A stretch of DNA of 52,498 nucleotides from Acidimicrobiia bacterium (GCA_011523635.1 WTGI01000068.1:1-52498); one strand, 5' to 3'; positions 25,028 to 33,920 are shown, numbered from the stretch's first letter. The notes: generated by a model from the letters alone, not told the origin. Made by a program: numbers and translations.

Positions 25028-26491
25028 ATGGCGGGTCCCCGCATCGGGGTGGCATCCCTGGTCCAGGAGACCAACACGTTCAGTCCCAAGCCGACGGTCC
25101 GGGAGGACTACACCATCCTGGTGGGCGAGGACGCGCTCCGGACCCTGGCCGGAACCAACACGGAGTTCGCCGGTGCGGTAGCCCGGCTGGAGGAGATCGG
25201 CGCCGACGTGGCCCCGTTGCTGGCCGGGTGGGCTCTGCCCTCGGGTCGCGTCACGGAGGAGACGTTCGAGCACCTGGCCGGGCTGCTGGACCGGGAACTG
25301 GACCGAGCCCTGCCCCTGGACGGGCTGGTGCTGTCGCTCCACGGTGCGATGGTGGCCGGATCGATCCTCGACGCCGACGCAGCCCTGATCGAGGTGGTGC
25401 GCCGCCGGATCGGGTCAGTACCGCTCGGGGTCTGCCTGGACCTGCACGCCAACGTGACGGAGCAAATGGTCGAGCTCGCCGACATCCTGGTCGGGTACCA
25501 CACGGAGCCGCATGTCGACATGGCTTCGACGGGTGAGCGGATCGCCCGCCTGGTGGTCATGACGGTCCGGGGCGAGGTCGTGCCGGCCATGGCCCTGGCC
25601 AAGCGGCCCATGCTGGTCCCGGCGGAGGGCATGCGAACCGACATCGGGCCCATGTCAGAGGTTCGAAGCCTGGCCGATTCCCTGACCGAGGGCCCCGTCC
25701 TGGACGTGTCGTTGTTCCCGGTCCAGCCCTGGCTCGACGTTCCCGAGCTCGGGCTGGGCGTGCTGGTTGTCACCGATGGCGACCCGACGGGCGCCCGCTC
25801 GCTGGCCGAGCAACTCGCCGACGAGGTGTGGCGCAGGCGCGACCGGATGACCACGCCGCGCCTGATGGTTCCGGAAGAGGCTTTCCGGGCCGTACGTGAA
25901 TCGGATTGCCGACCCTTCGTCATGGCCCATACCGCTGATTGCCCGACCGCAGGAGCGCCCGGAGACGATGCCGTGATGGTGACCGAGGCTGCCCGCCACG
26001 CCCCTGATCTGGTCGTGCTCCATTCGGTTGTCGACCCCGAGGCCTCCCGGCGGTGCCGTACCGAGGTGGGACGGTCGGTCCGGTTTCCGGTCGGAGGCGT
26101 TTTCGAGAGCTCTGCGGCGCCGGTCGAGGTCGAGGGCGTCGTCACCGCGGCCGGCTCGGGCGCCTACCGGCTCACCGGGCGATCCTTCACCGGACGGCAG
26201 GTATCGATGGGCGAGTGGGCGGTGATCACCACCGGCAACCACAACCTGCTCGTCAGTTCGGCTCCCGCGATCACGGCCGACCCCGCCACCTGGCGACATG
26301 CCGGGCTCGAGCCCGATCGGGCGGATGTGCTGATCGTGCGTTCGTGCAGCGATTACCGGGCCAACTTCCCCGGATCGGCGCCGGAGGCCGTCAACCTCGA
26401 CCTGCCCGGTCCGAGCACCCCCAGGCTGGAGCAGCTGGAGTTCCGGCACGCGCCGAGGCCCCTGTACCCGCACGACCGGGCGGCGATGTGA
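25028..26491 (+). CDS. M81-family (MlrC-like) metallopeptidase
   Basis: This 487-residue protein has the M81 N-terminus (ASLVQETNTFSPK) and the conserved blocks LSLHGAMVAG, DLHANVTEQM and GYHTEPHVDM, all metal-ligand-bearing. MlrC was named for the last step of microcystin degradation. Most homologues have unknown substrates, and some act on small N-containing molecules. It lies 4 bases after the Gfo/Idh gene and overlaps the M20 gene (GTGA), so both hydrolases probably act on one imported compound. No signal peptide is seen, so the protein is cytoplasmic. Confidence 0.88.
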   Translation: MAGPRIGVASLVQETNTFSPKPTVREDYTILVGEDALRTLAGTNTEFAGAVARLEEIGADVAPLLAGWALPSGRVTEETFEHLAGLLDRELDRALPLDGLVLSLHGAMVAGSILDADAALIEVVRRRIGSVPLGVCLDLHANVTEQMVELADILVGYHTEPHVDMASTGERIARLVVMTVRGEVVPAMALAKRPMLVPAEGMRTDIGPMSEVRSLADSLTEGPVLDVSLFPVQPWLDVPELGLGVLVVTDGDPTGARSLAEQLADEVWRRRDRMTTPRLMVPEEAFRAVRESDCRPFVMAHTADCPTAGAPGDDAVMVTEAARHAPDLVVLHSVVDPEASRRCRTEVGRSVRFPVGGVFESSAAPVEVEGVVTAAGSGAYRLTGRSFTGRQVSMGEWAVITTGNHNLLVSSAPAITADPATWRHAGLEPDRADVLIVRSCSDYRANFPGSAPEAVNLDLPGPSTPRLEQLEFRHAPRPLYPHDRAAM

Positions 26492-27753
26492 CGGGTTCGA
26501 TGCCGGATGCCGGCGGCGCGCCGATGCCTGCCGAACAGGAGGTACTCGCCTTCCTCCAGGCCACCGCCGACGATCAGCTGGCCTTCGCCCGCCGCCTCAT
26601 CGCCACGCCCAGCCCTACACCACCCGGCGACGAGCGCGCGGTGGCCCGGCTGGTCCGGGAGAGGCTGGCGGAGCTAGGGGTCCGGGACATCACCGTGCTG
26701 AGCGCCGAGCCATCCCGCCCCAACCTGATGGTCCGCATTCTCGGCCACGGCCCGGGCAAGACCCTGATCCTGTCCGGTCACCTTGACACCAAGCCCCCGG
26801 GCGACCTGTCCCGCTGGCGGGTATATCCGTACGACGCGGCCGTCTTCGGCGGTGTCCTCCACGGCCTGGGCTCGGGGGACATGAAGGCCGCCCTCGCTGC
26901 CATGGTCTACGCCGGAGCGGCCCTGGCCCGGGTCGGCGGCTGGGCCGGCGAGTTGAGCCTGGTCCTGACCGCGGACGAGGAGGGAGGTTCGACCCTGGGT
27001 TCGAAGTGGCTCGCCGAGCAGGGTCATCTGGAGGCCGACGCCGCCATCATCGGGGAGCCGTGCGGCGTGACCAGGGAATGGGAGAGCATCGGTGTCGTCT
27101 CCCGCGGGTCTGCCCTCTTCGACATCGAGGTGACGGGAACCCAGATGCACTCGAGCGTGTCCGATCGCTTCGATCCGGTCAACGCCACCGTCGAGATGGC
27201 TTGGCTCATCGCCAAGATGCACGGGGAGCTGCTCGACCGCCTCACCTACCGGCCCTACCGCCTGGGCGGCACGCGGCCGACCGTGAACATCGGAGTGATG
27301 GTCGAGGGAGGGGTCTTCTACGGGGTCTACCCGGGCAAGGCCCGGTTTTCCTCGGATATCCGCCTGGTGCCAGGGATGACCGAGGAGAGCATCACGGCCG
27401 ACCTGGAGGGCTTCCTGGATCGGGCTATGGCCGAGAATCCCCGCCTGGAAGCCACCCTCAGGATGGTGGGTTGCAGCGAGGCCACCGAGATTCCGTCCGG
27501 GCACCCGGCGGTGACCGCCCTCCAGGACGCCTCCCATCGGGTACTCGGCAATCGTGTGGAGCCGGCTGTCTTTCCGGGCGCCACCGACGCGCTCAGCTTC
27601 CAGGGCATCGCCGGCATCCCCACGGTGGCAGCCTTCGGACCCGGCCTGGTGCCACGGGCGCACGCCCCCAACGAGCGCTTGGCCATGTACGGTGTCAACC
27701 AGGCCGCCCGCATCTACGCCCTCGCCGCCCTGCGCTATCTGGCCAGTTTCTAG
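26488..27753 (+). CDS. M20-family amidohydrolase/peptidase (ArgE/DapE type)
   Basis: This ~421-residue protein has the M20 metal-ligand set SGHLDT (His98, Asp100), GSGDMK (Asp131), DEEGG (Glu164-165) and GEP (Glu190). The lid domain follows (residues ~200-310), and a C-terminal HAPNE supplies the last His. Members deacylate amino acids or open N-acyl compounds, with two divalent metals. I start at GTG 26488, which overlaps the M81 stop; ATG 26500 is an alternative. The stop TAG at 27751 is the first unit of a heptamer-repeat hairpin region, which may end the transport operon. Confidence 0.9.
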   Translation: MTGSMPDAGGAPMPAEQEVLAFLQATADDQLAFARRLIATPSPTPPGDERAVARLVRERLAELGVRDITVLSAEPSRPNLMVRILGHGPGKTLILSGHLDTKPPGDLSRWRVYPYDAAVFGGVLHGLGSGDMKAALAAMVYAGAALARVGGWAGELSLVLTADEEGGSTLGSKWLAEQGHLEADAAIIGEPCGVTREWESIGVVSRGSALFDIEVTGTQMHSSVSDRFDPVNATVEMAWLIAKMHGELLDRLTYRPYRLGGTRPTVNIGVMVEGGVFYGVYPGKARFSSDIRLVPGMTEESITADLEGFLDRAMAENPRLEATLRMVGCSEATEIPSGHPAVTALQDASHRVLGNRVEPAVFPGATDALSFQGIAGIPTVAAFGPGLVPRAHAPNERLAMYGVNQAARIYALAALRYLASF

Positions 27754-27836
27754 TTGTTGGTTGCTAGTTGCTAGTTTTGAGTTGATACTGGATCGTATCA
27801 ACTGCCTACTACAGACTACCGACTATCGACTACAGG
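27751..27836 (+). repeat. Period-7 repeat region folding into an extended hairpin after the M20 gene
   Basis: It starts with the stop TAG of the M20 gene and runs as TAGTTGT, TGGTTGC, TAGTTGC, TAGTTTT, GAGTTGA. The centre is a perfect 8-bp hairpin, GTTGATAC (27781-27788), loop TGGATC, GTATCAAC (27795-27802). It continues as CTACAGA, CTACCGA, CTATCGA, CTACAGG. Left-arm TAGTTG pairs with right-arm CGACTA (one G-U), so both arms are 7-bp-periodic and roughly complementary. This may act as a transcription terminator. The repeat type recalls short tandem heptamers known from some cyanobacteria. Confidence 0.7.
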
Positions 27837-27902
27837 CGGTTTGAGGCGTGCTGTCGTGGGGTGTTACGGTGCCGCGGGTATCGCGAGTGAGGGGTCTTGG
27901 GT

Positions 27903-28979
27903 GTGTATCGGGTAGCTGTGATTCCCGCGGACGGTGTGGGTCCGGAGGTGTCGGAGGAGGCGGAGCGGTCGCTGCGGGCGGCGGCGCGGTCTCACGACTT
28001 CAGCGTCGAGACGGAGTGGTTCGACTGGGGCTGTGACCGCTACCTGGCCGACGGGAAGATGATGCCGGACGATTACCTGGACACCCTGTCGGGGTTCGAC
28101 GCGATCTTCCTGGGGTCGGTGGGCGACGTGTCCAAGGTGGCGGACCACCTGTCGCTGGAGTTGATTCTGGGGATCCGGCGCGGGTTCGACCAGTACGTCA
28201 ACCTGCGCCCGATCCGCCTCTACCCGGGGGTCGGTACCCCGATCAGGACGGCCACGCCCGAAACGCTGGACATGGTGGTGGTGCGGGAGAACACCGAGGG
28301 CGAGTACGCCGCACAGGGCGGGGTGTTCAAGCCGGGCACGCCGGACGCGGTGGCGCTGCAGACGGCAGTGTTCACCCACAAGGGATGCGAGCGGGTCATG
28401 CGCTACTCGTTCGAGTTGGCTCGCCGACGGTCCAAGCTGGGCCCCGAGGCACCGGTGGGACGGGTCACGAACTGCACCAAGTCCAATGCCCTCAACTACT
28501 CGATGGTCTTCTGGGACACGGTGTTCGACGAGGTGGCGGCCGGCTATCCGGACGTCGAGACGGACATGGCGCTCGTGGATGCCCTCTCGATGTGGATGGT
28601 GAAGAACCCGGAGTGGTTCGACGTGGTGGTGGCCTCCAACCTGTTCGGCGACATCATCACGGACCTCGGGGCCATGCTCCAGGGGGGTATGGGCTTCGCG
28701 GCCGGCGGGAACATCGATCCCGAACGCAGGTTCCCGTCGATGTTCGAACCGATCCACGGGTCGGCGCCCAAGTACACCGGCCAGCGGCGGGTGAACCCGA
28801 TCGCGTCGATCGAAGCCGTTCGCATGATGCTGGACCACCTGGGCGAGCACGGAGCGGCCGATGCCGTGGGCGCCGCGATCACAGAGGTGCTAGCCGAGGG
28901 GGAGGTGGGCACCCGGGACATGGGAGGGACCAACAGCACCGACGAGGTCGGAGCAGCCATCGCGGAGCGGATCCGCTGA
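27903..28979 (+). CDS. Tartrate/D-malate/isopropylmalate dehydrogenase-family enzyme
   Basis: This 358-residue member of the isocitrate/isopropylmalate dehydrogenase fold has ENTEGEY (129-135) followed by GGVFKPGTPD, as in tartrate/D-malate dehydrogenases (TtuC/DmlA), then NLFGD (Asp250) and Asp254 as metal ligands and EPIHGSAPKYTG. It would catalyse NAD-dependent oxidative decarboxylation of a 2-hydroxy-dicarboxylate, with Mg or Mn. GTG 27903 has AGGGG 8 bases upstream; TTG 27897 is possible but too close to that site. It precedes an MFS transporter and two further decarboxylase-type enzymes, so the cluster may handle carboxylated compounds. Confidence 0.9.
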   Translation: MYRVAVIPADGVGPEVSEEAERSLRAAARSHDFSVETEWFDWGCDRYLADGKMMPDDYLDTLSGFDAIFLGSVGDVSKVADHLSLELILGIRRGFDQYVNLRPIRLYPGVGTPIRTATPETLDMVVVRENTEGEYAAQGGVFKPGTPDAVALQTAVFTHKGCERVMRYSFELARRRSKLGPEAPVGRVTNCTKSNALNYSMVFWDTVFDEVAAGYPDVETDMALVDALSMWMVKNPEWFDVVVASNLFGDIITDLGAMLQGGMGFAAGGNIDPERRFPSMFEPIHGSAPKYTGQRRVNPIASIEAVRMMLDHLGEHGAADAVGAAITEVLAEGEVGTRDMGGTNSTDEVGAAIAERIR

Positions 28980-29024
28980 GAGCCGCAGCCGACCGTCCGG
29001 CCCGGCAGGAGACCTGAGGTAGGC

Positions 29025-30296
29025 ATGACGAGGTCGGTGCCGCGCCGGGCAACCCGATCCGAACTCGCCGCCGTGCGCCGCCGGCTGGCCTACGTGCTGT
29101 TCTCGGGGGCGGCCGTGGCCTGGCTCGCCTTCGTGGCCACCCTCGCCGTGGCGACCGTGGCGGCCCGTTCCCTGAGTGGATCCACCATGATGGCGGGTCT
29201 GCCGCTGGCGGCCGGCGCCCTGGGCCAGGCGCTGGGAACCAACGTGTTGGGACGGCTGAGCACCCGCTACGGGCGCCGGTTCATCATGGTCGCCGGGCCT
29301 CCCGTCTCCGCCTTCGGGGCGGCGTTGGAGCTGGTGGGGGTGGTGGCCGGTTGGTACTGGGTGCTGGTGGGAGGCGCGATCCTGATGGGAGCGGGCGTGG
29401 GCGCCATCCATCTCGCCCGGTACGTTGCCGCCGAGTTGGCCGAGGAATCCGAGCGCGGCAAGGCGATGGGCCTCCTGGTGTGGTCGGCGACCATCGGGTC
29501 GGTGATCGGCGCCAACCTGGTGGACTGGGCCGGTCGCATGGTGGAGGACTGGTTGGGCACCCCGTACGGCGGGGCTTTCCTGCTGGCCACGGTGGCCTTC
29601 CTACTGTCCGGGATGATCTTCTGGGTCGGGCTGCGCCCCGATCCTTCCCGGGTGGCGGTGACCCCTGCAATCCGTCCCGAGCGAGGCGCATCGGTGGGTG
29701 CCGCCCTGCGCCTTCCGGCCGTCCAGATCTCCATCCTGGCCCTGCTGTCGGCCCAGGGCGCCATGGTCCTCGTGATGACCGCGACCCCGCTCCGCATCGA
29801 GGACGCCGGCTACGGCATCGACGCGGTCGGCGTGGTGCTCTCGGTCCACGCGGTCGGGATGTTCGCCTTCGCCCCTCTCGTGGGCAAGCTGGTCGACCGC
29901 CTGGGACGCCTTCCCATGCTGGGGATGGGCATGAGCCTCACCGCCGTCTCCCTTCTCCTGGCCGGTGCCGCACCCTACGACAGCCTTTTCGCTCTGGCCT
30001 TGGGCTTGTTCGTGCTCGGATTGGGTTGGAGCTTCTCCTTCCTCGCCAGCAGTTCCATGCTGTTCGCCTCGGCTCCTCCCGATGTCCGCCAGGTGGTGGA
30101 GGGATGGGCCGACTCGGCGGCGTGGACGATGGTCATGGTGGGAAGCGTCGTATCGGGGGTGCTGATGGGCACCGTCGGATACAGCTGGCTGAGCCTGGTA
30201 GCCGCCCTGCCGATGTCGTTCATTCTCGTCCTGGCCCTCGCCGTTCCCCGCCTTCGCACCGCTATCACAGCCTCGAGAACCCGACCACTAGTCTGA
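29025..30296 (+). CDS. Major facilitator superfamily transporter
   Basis: This 423-residue protein has about 12 hydrophobic segments in two halves. The loop between segments 2 and 3 reads GRLSTRYGRRFI, the MFS G-x(3)-D-R-x-G-R-R-like signature, with a second copy VGKLVDRLGRLP after segment 8. Substrate is not deducible. It starts 45 bases after the tartrate-type dehydrogenase gene and ends 42 bases before an amidohydrolase gene, on the same strand, so it may import or export the substrate of this cluster. Confidence 0.9.
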   Translation: MTRSVPRRATRSELAAVRRRLAYVLFSGAAVAWLAFVATLAVATVAARSLSGSTMMAGLPLAAGALGQALGTNVLGRLSTRYGRRFIMVAGPPVSAFGAALELVGVVAGWYWVLVGGAILMGAGVGAIHLARYVAAELAEESERGKAMGLLVWSATIGSVIGANLVDWAGRMVEDWLGTPYGGAFLLATVAFLLSGMIFWVGLRPDPSRVAVTPAIRPERGASVGAALRLPAVQISILALLSAQGAMVLVMTATPLRIEDAGYGIDAVGVVLSVHAVGMFAFAPLVGKLVDRLGRLPMLGMGMSLTAVSLLLAGAAPYDSLFALALGLFVLGLGWSFSFLASSSMLFASAPPDVRQVVEGWADSAAWTMVMVGSVVSGVLMGTVGYSWLSLVAALPMSFILVLALAVPRLRTAITASRTRPLV

Positions 30297-30338
30297 TCGG
30301 GCTGTCGCAATGGCATAGCGAGCCGGAGGAAGCCCGAC

Positions 30339-31259
30339 GTGATAATCGATACGCATCTCCATCCCACCAACGTGGTCGACCAGGCGTGGCGCCACACCGG
30401 GGAGCCGTTCAACGGGGAGCGCATGCTCGAGATGATGGACGGTCCCTACTGGATCAACGGCAAGCCTCGCCGGATCGATATGGGCTTCATCCAGCCGCCC
30501 CCGGGCAACACGGTCTGGAACGAGGGCAGCCGGGGAGGCCGCGAGGGTATCCGGGACTACATGGCCTACATAGCCGAACTCACCCAGAAGTACCCGGACC
30601 GCTTCATCGGGAACTTCAACTACAACCCCCGGTTCGGACCCGAGAACGGCGCGGCGGAACTCGAGTTCCATGTCAAGGAGTACGGCTTCAAGATGATGAA
30701 GCTCCACGCCAACATGCACGCCTACCGCCCCGACCGTGCCCTCGACTGGCTCCGCCCGGCGCTCCGCAAATGTGAAGAGCTCGGTGTGGTGGTCCTGCTC
30801 CACACCGGTGACGGTCCCTACTCCATCCCGACCCAGTTCTATCCCATCATCCGCGAGTTCCCCGACGTGAACTTCATCATCGGCCACTTCGGGGTTCAGA
30901 CGGGGGGCATCTACTGCTTCGAGGCATTCTGGATGATCATGGACTCGCCGAATGTCTACGGTGAGTCGGGATGGCTGCTGCAGTCGCGGATCGTCGAGTT
31001 CGCCAAGGAGATGCCGCGGGATCGGCTGGTGTTCGGCACGGACTCACCTCCCAACGATCCTGGTATGTGGCTCACCCACCTCGAGGTGCTGTGCCACGAA
31101 CCACCCCAGGGTCTCGGAGTCGACGAGGATCAACTCGAGGACTACATGGGCAACAACATCGCCCGGCTGGTGGGTATCCAACCCACCGCACCGCCCGAGT
31201 CGGTCGCAGCGGCCAAGGCTCAGCTGGCAGCCGGTGTCTACGGCCGACCGACCGACTAG
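30339..31259 (+). CDS. Amidohydrolase family 2 protein (ACMSD-like hydrolase or decarboxylase)
   Basis: This 306-residue TIM-barrel protein has the N-terminal metal motif THLHP (His6, His8), then KLHAN, IIGHFG and the metal Asp in FGTDSPPND. Members include 2-amino-3-carboxymuconate-semialdehyde decarboxylase and resorcylate or vanillate decarboxylases, as well as hydrolases of cyclic esters and imides. GGAGGAA precedes the ATG. The UbiD gene downstream (145 bases later) is a second decarboxylase, and the dehydrogenase upstream a third, making decarboxylation a plausible role. The stop TAG lies inside a heptamer-rich hairpin region. Confidence 0.87.
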   Translation: MIIDTHLHPTNVVDQAWRHTGEPFNGERMLEMMDGPYWINGKPRRIDMGFIQPPPGNTVWNEGSRGGREGIRDYMAYIAELTQKYPDRFIGNFNYNPRFGPENGAAELEFHVKEYGFKMMKLHANMHAYRPDRALDWLRPALRKCEELGVVVLLHTGDGPYSIPTQFYPIIREFPDVNFIIGHFGVQTGGIYCFEAFWMIMDSPNVYGESGWLLQSRIVEFAKEMPRDRLVFGTDSPPNDPGMWLTHLEVLCHEPPQGLGVDEDQLEDYMGNNIARLVGIQPTAPPESVAAAKAQLAAGVYGRPTD

Positions 31260-31300
31260 CTGGTTGGTTCCTAGCCGGTAGTTGGTAGTTTCTGGTCGAC
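31243..31300. repeat. Period-7 repeats and hairpin at the end of the amidohydrolase gene
   Basis: ACCGACC (ahead of the stop) can pair with GGTTGGT (after it) with one G-U, around GACTAGCT, which holds the TAG stop at 31257. GGTAGTT occurs twice in tandem afterwards (GGTAGTTGGTAGTT, 31277-31290). It resembles the array at 27751-27836 and again begins at a stop codon. Confidence 0.5.
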
Positions 31301-31404
31301 TAGTGGAGGCGAATCCGGTTGTTGGACTCGGGCAACGCACGGCCGGCACGCTCACAGGTGCCTGTGTCGAGACGTGAGGCCGCCGCGCGGTGTGGGGTTC
31401 TCCG

Positions 31405-32790
31405 ATGAGCATTGCCGATCTCGCCTCGAGCCAGGACCTCCATGATTTCGTCTCGGCATACGAGCGGTCGTTTCCGGAGGATGTCCTCAACATCACGGAG
31501 CCGGTTCCCGACTCCCAGGACGTGACCAGCGTGGTGTGGGAGTTGGCCGCGGCCGGCCGGCACCAGATGCTCCGGTTCGGGAGTATCGCCGGTATTCCAT
31601 ACGAGGTCGTCACCAACCTGTTCGCGTGCCGTCGACGAATCTCCCGGATGCTGGGAACGGATCCCGAGCACCTGCACGACGCCTACCAGGCCAAGGCCAA
31701 GCATCTCATGGAACCCGTCGACGTGGGTGACGGCCCGGTCCTGGAACGCGTGACCGGCGGCGCCGCGATCGACCTGCGTAGCTTTCCCCTCCTCACCCAC
31801 TTCGCCACCGACAGGGCGCCTTACATCACCAGCGGGATCATCGTGGCGGAGGGCGCCGACGGGATCGGCAACCTCAGCTACCACCGGGCCATGGTCCACT
31901 CGCCGACCGAGTTCGCCACCAGCCTTCACTCCCGGGGGGACCTCTGGCGCATGCTGAAGGCCGCTGCGGAGAGCGGGGAGCCGCTGCGGGTGGCGATGGT
32001 GCTCGGAGGGCACCCCTTGTTCATGCTGGCCGCCTCCGCCCGGGTACCGATGACCGTCGACGAGCGCCAGGTGGCGGGCGGCCTGTTCGGGGCGCCGCTC
32101 GAGGTGGTGCGGTCACCCCGTTACGGGATCCGGGTTCCCGCCACCGCCGACTTTCTCTTCGAGGGGGTGATAGATCCGGACGCCCGCGTAGAGGAAGGTC
32201 CCTTCGGGGAGTTCACCGGGTACTCGTCCGACCGGTCGACCAACAGCCTCTTCCGCGTGGAGGCCATGTCCTCACGGCGCGACCCTCTTCTCCTAGACGT
32301 GGTGGGCGGCAATTCGAACGAGCACCTGAACCTGTCCCGGGTCCCGAGGGAGTCCGAGATGGCAGAGAAGCTCAAGGGAAGGTTCCCGGACGTGACCGCC
32401 GTCCACTATCCGAACTCGGGCAGCCACTTCCATTGTTACGTCAAACTCCGGCAGCGGCGGGTCGGCCAGGCCCGCCAGGTCATGCTGGGCCTGCTGGGCT
32501 GGGACCCTTACCTGAAGACGGTCATCGCGGTCGACGACGACATCGACGTCACCAACGACTCCGAGGTGCTCTGGGCTCTGGCCACCCACTTCCAGCCTGC
32601 CGAGGACCTCTTTGTCGTTGACGGACTTCCCGGCAGTCCTCTTGACCCCTCCTCCTCCATCGAGGGCACGACATCGCGATTGGCCCTCGACGCGACCAGG
32701 GGTCCCGGGTTCAGTGGTGTGAGGATCGGCTTTTCGGAGGAATCACGGCAACGCGCCAGCCGCCTGATCGCCGAACGCCTATCCTCCTAG
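31405..32790 (+). CDS. UbiD-family decarboxylase
   Basis: This 461-residue protein is a UbiD/Fdc-type reversible decarboxylase that uses prenylated FMN. The active-site block EEGPFGEFTGY (263-273) contains the two catalytic glutamates (Glu264 and Glu269, spaced as Glu277 and Glu282 of Fdc1), and family blocks SNEHLNLSR and PFLTH-like SFPLLTHF are present. ATG 31405 gives the normal N-terminus; GTG 31390 is an alternative. It needs UbiX to make prFMN, and no ubiX gene is in the window. Substrates are usually aromatic or unsaturated carboxylic acids. It lies 37 bases before a BMP-type importer gene, probably in one operon. Confidence 0.9.
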   Translation: MSIADLASSQDLHDFVSAYERSFPEDVLNITEPVPDSQDVTSVVWELAAAGRHQMLRFGSIAGIPYEVVTNLFACRRRISRMLGTDPEHLHDAYQAKAKHLMEPVDVGDGPVLERVTGGAAIDLRSFPLLTHFATDRAPYITSGIIVAEGADGIGNLSYHRAMVHSPTEFATSLHSRGDLWRMLKAAAESGEPLRVAMVLGGHPLFMLAASARVPMTVDERQVAGGLFGAPLEVVRSPRYGIRVPATADFLFEGVIDPDARVEEGPFGEFTGYSSDRSTNSLFRVEAMSSRRDPLLLDVVGGNSNEHLNLSRVPRESEMAEKLKGRFPDVTAVHYPNSGSHFHCYVKLRQRRVGQARQVMLGLLGWDPYLKTVIAVDDDIDVTNDSEVLWALATHFQPAEDLFVVDGLPGSPLDPSSSIEGTTSRLALDATRGPGFSGVRIGFSEESRQRASRLIAERLSS

Positions 32791-32827
32791 CAGCAAGGCG
32801 AAGCCTGAGCAGGAGGAGACAAGGTAC

Positions 32828-33835
32828 ATGTCAGTCTTGAGGACGATGGCGGTCCGGCACGCGTGGTTGGTCGGGTTGATGGCGCTCGCGCTAGTGATGG
32901 CGGCCTGCGCCGAAGAGGAGGACGGCGGCCGGTCAGCCGACGATCCGATCAGGATTGCGATGGTCGGGCCCAGCGCTTCGAACGACCTGGCCTTCACCCA
33001 GAGCATGGTCGACTCTCTCGACCGTCTCGGCCAGGACTACAACATCGAGGTCGACATCACCGACGGTACCTTCGTCATCGAGGACGCGGCTGTCGCCATA
33101 CGGGGATACGCCGAGGACGGATTCGACATCGTGCTGGCCCATGGCTCCCAGTTCGGAGGCTCGCTGTCGGAGATCGCCCCGGACTACCCCGACACCGTCT
33201 TCGCCTGGGGCACGAGCCGTGACACGTTCGGCCTCACCAACGTGTACTCGTACAGTGTCCAGTCCGATGAGGGTGGTTTCATCAACGGGACCATCGCGGC
33301 GCACATGACCGAGTCGAACATCATCGGGGTGGTGGGCCCGATCGAGGTCGGCGACATCAAGCTCTACATCGATGGCTTCGTCGCCGGTGTCAAGTCGGTG
33401 GACCCGTCGATCACGGTCAACGTCAACTACATCGACTCTTTCAGCGACGTCGCGCTGGCGGCGGAGGCCGCACAGGCCCATGTGGAGGCCGGCGCTGATG
33501 TGATGACCGGTGTCTCCCAGATGGTGGTCGGTGCGACCGGTGTTGCCAGGGAGCACGGGGTTCTTTGGTTCGGTTCCCAGACCGACCAGGTGCCGCTGGG
33601 TGAGGACATAGTGGTTGCGTCGCAGATCTACCGGTGGGACTTCCAGCTCAGCCAGATCGTCGAAGACCTACTGAACGACGAGGTCAGCGGGCGGGTCATC
33701 ACGGCCGACTTCGCCAACGGTGGGCTGACCATGGCCTACAACCCGGGTATGCCCCTCGCCGACGACGTCCAGGCTGCGGCGGATGCGGTGGAAGCCGGCC
33801 TCAAGGACGGATCGCTCTCAACCGGGGTCGAGTAG
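32828..33835 (+). CDS. BMP-family (basic membrane lipoprotein) ABC substrate-binding lipoprotein
   Basis: This 335-residue exported lipoprotein has a hydrophobic signal and lipobox LVMAAC with lipidated Cys27. The mature part is PnrA/Med/BMP-like: DDPIRIAMVGPSASND near the start, the switch region YSVQSDEGGFINGTIA and ATGVAREHGVLWFG. Such proteins bind nucleosides or related bases for the YufNOPQ/RfuABCD-type importers. GGAGGA precedes the ATG. The two permeases and the ATPase follow, with a 9-bp hairpin between this gene and the first permease that may raise its relative expression. Confidence 0.92.
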   Translation: MSVLRTMAVRHAWLVGLMALALVMAACAEEEDGGRSADDPIRIAMVGPSASNDLAFTQSMVDSLDRLGQDYNIEVDITDGTFVIEDAAVAIRGYAEDGFDIVLAHGSQFGGSLSEIAPDYPDTVFAWGTSRDTFGLTNVYSYSVQSDEGGFINGTIAAHMTESNIIGVVGPIEVGDIKLYIDGFVAGVKSVDPSITVNVNYIDSFSDVALAAEAAQAHVEAGADVMTGVSQMVVGATGVAREHGVLWFGSQTDQVPLGEDIVVASQIYRWDFQLSQIVEDLLNDEVSGRVITADFANGGLTMAYNPGMPLADDVQAAADAVEAGLKDGSLSTGVE

Positions 33836-33890
33836 TCACCGGATGGCTACGGACCTGATCAACCAGGGTCGGTGAACACTGCCGCGAGCA

Positions 33891-33920
33891 GTGCCCCGGT
33901 CGGCCTTCCTTCCGGGGCAC
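33891..33920 (+). terminator. Hairpin between binding-protein and permease genes
   Basis: GTGCCCCGG (33891-33899) pairs perfectly with CCGGGGCAC (33912-33920) around a 12-base loop. It follows the substrate-binding-protein stop by 56 bases and has no T-run, so partial termination or 3'-end mRNA protection is likelier than full termination. This is a common way to make more binding protein than permease. Confidence 0.6.
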
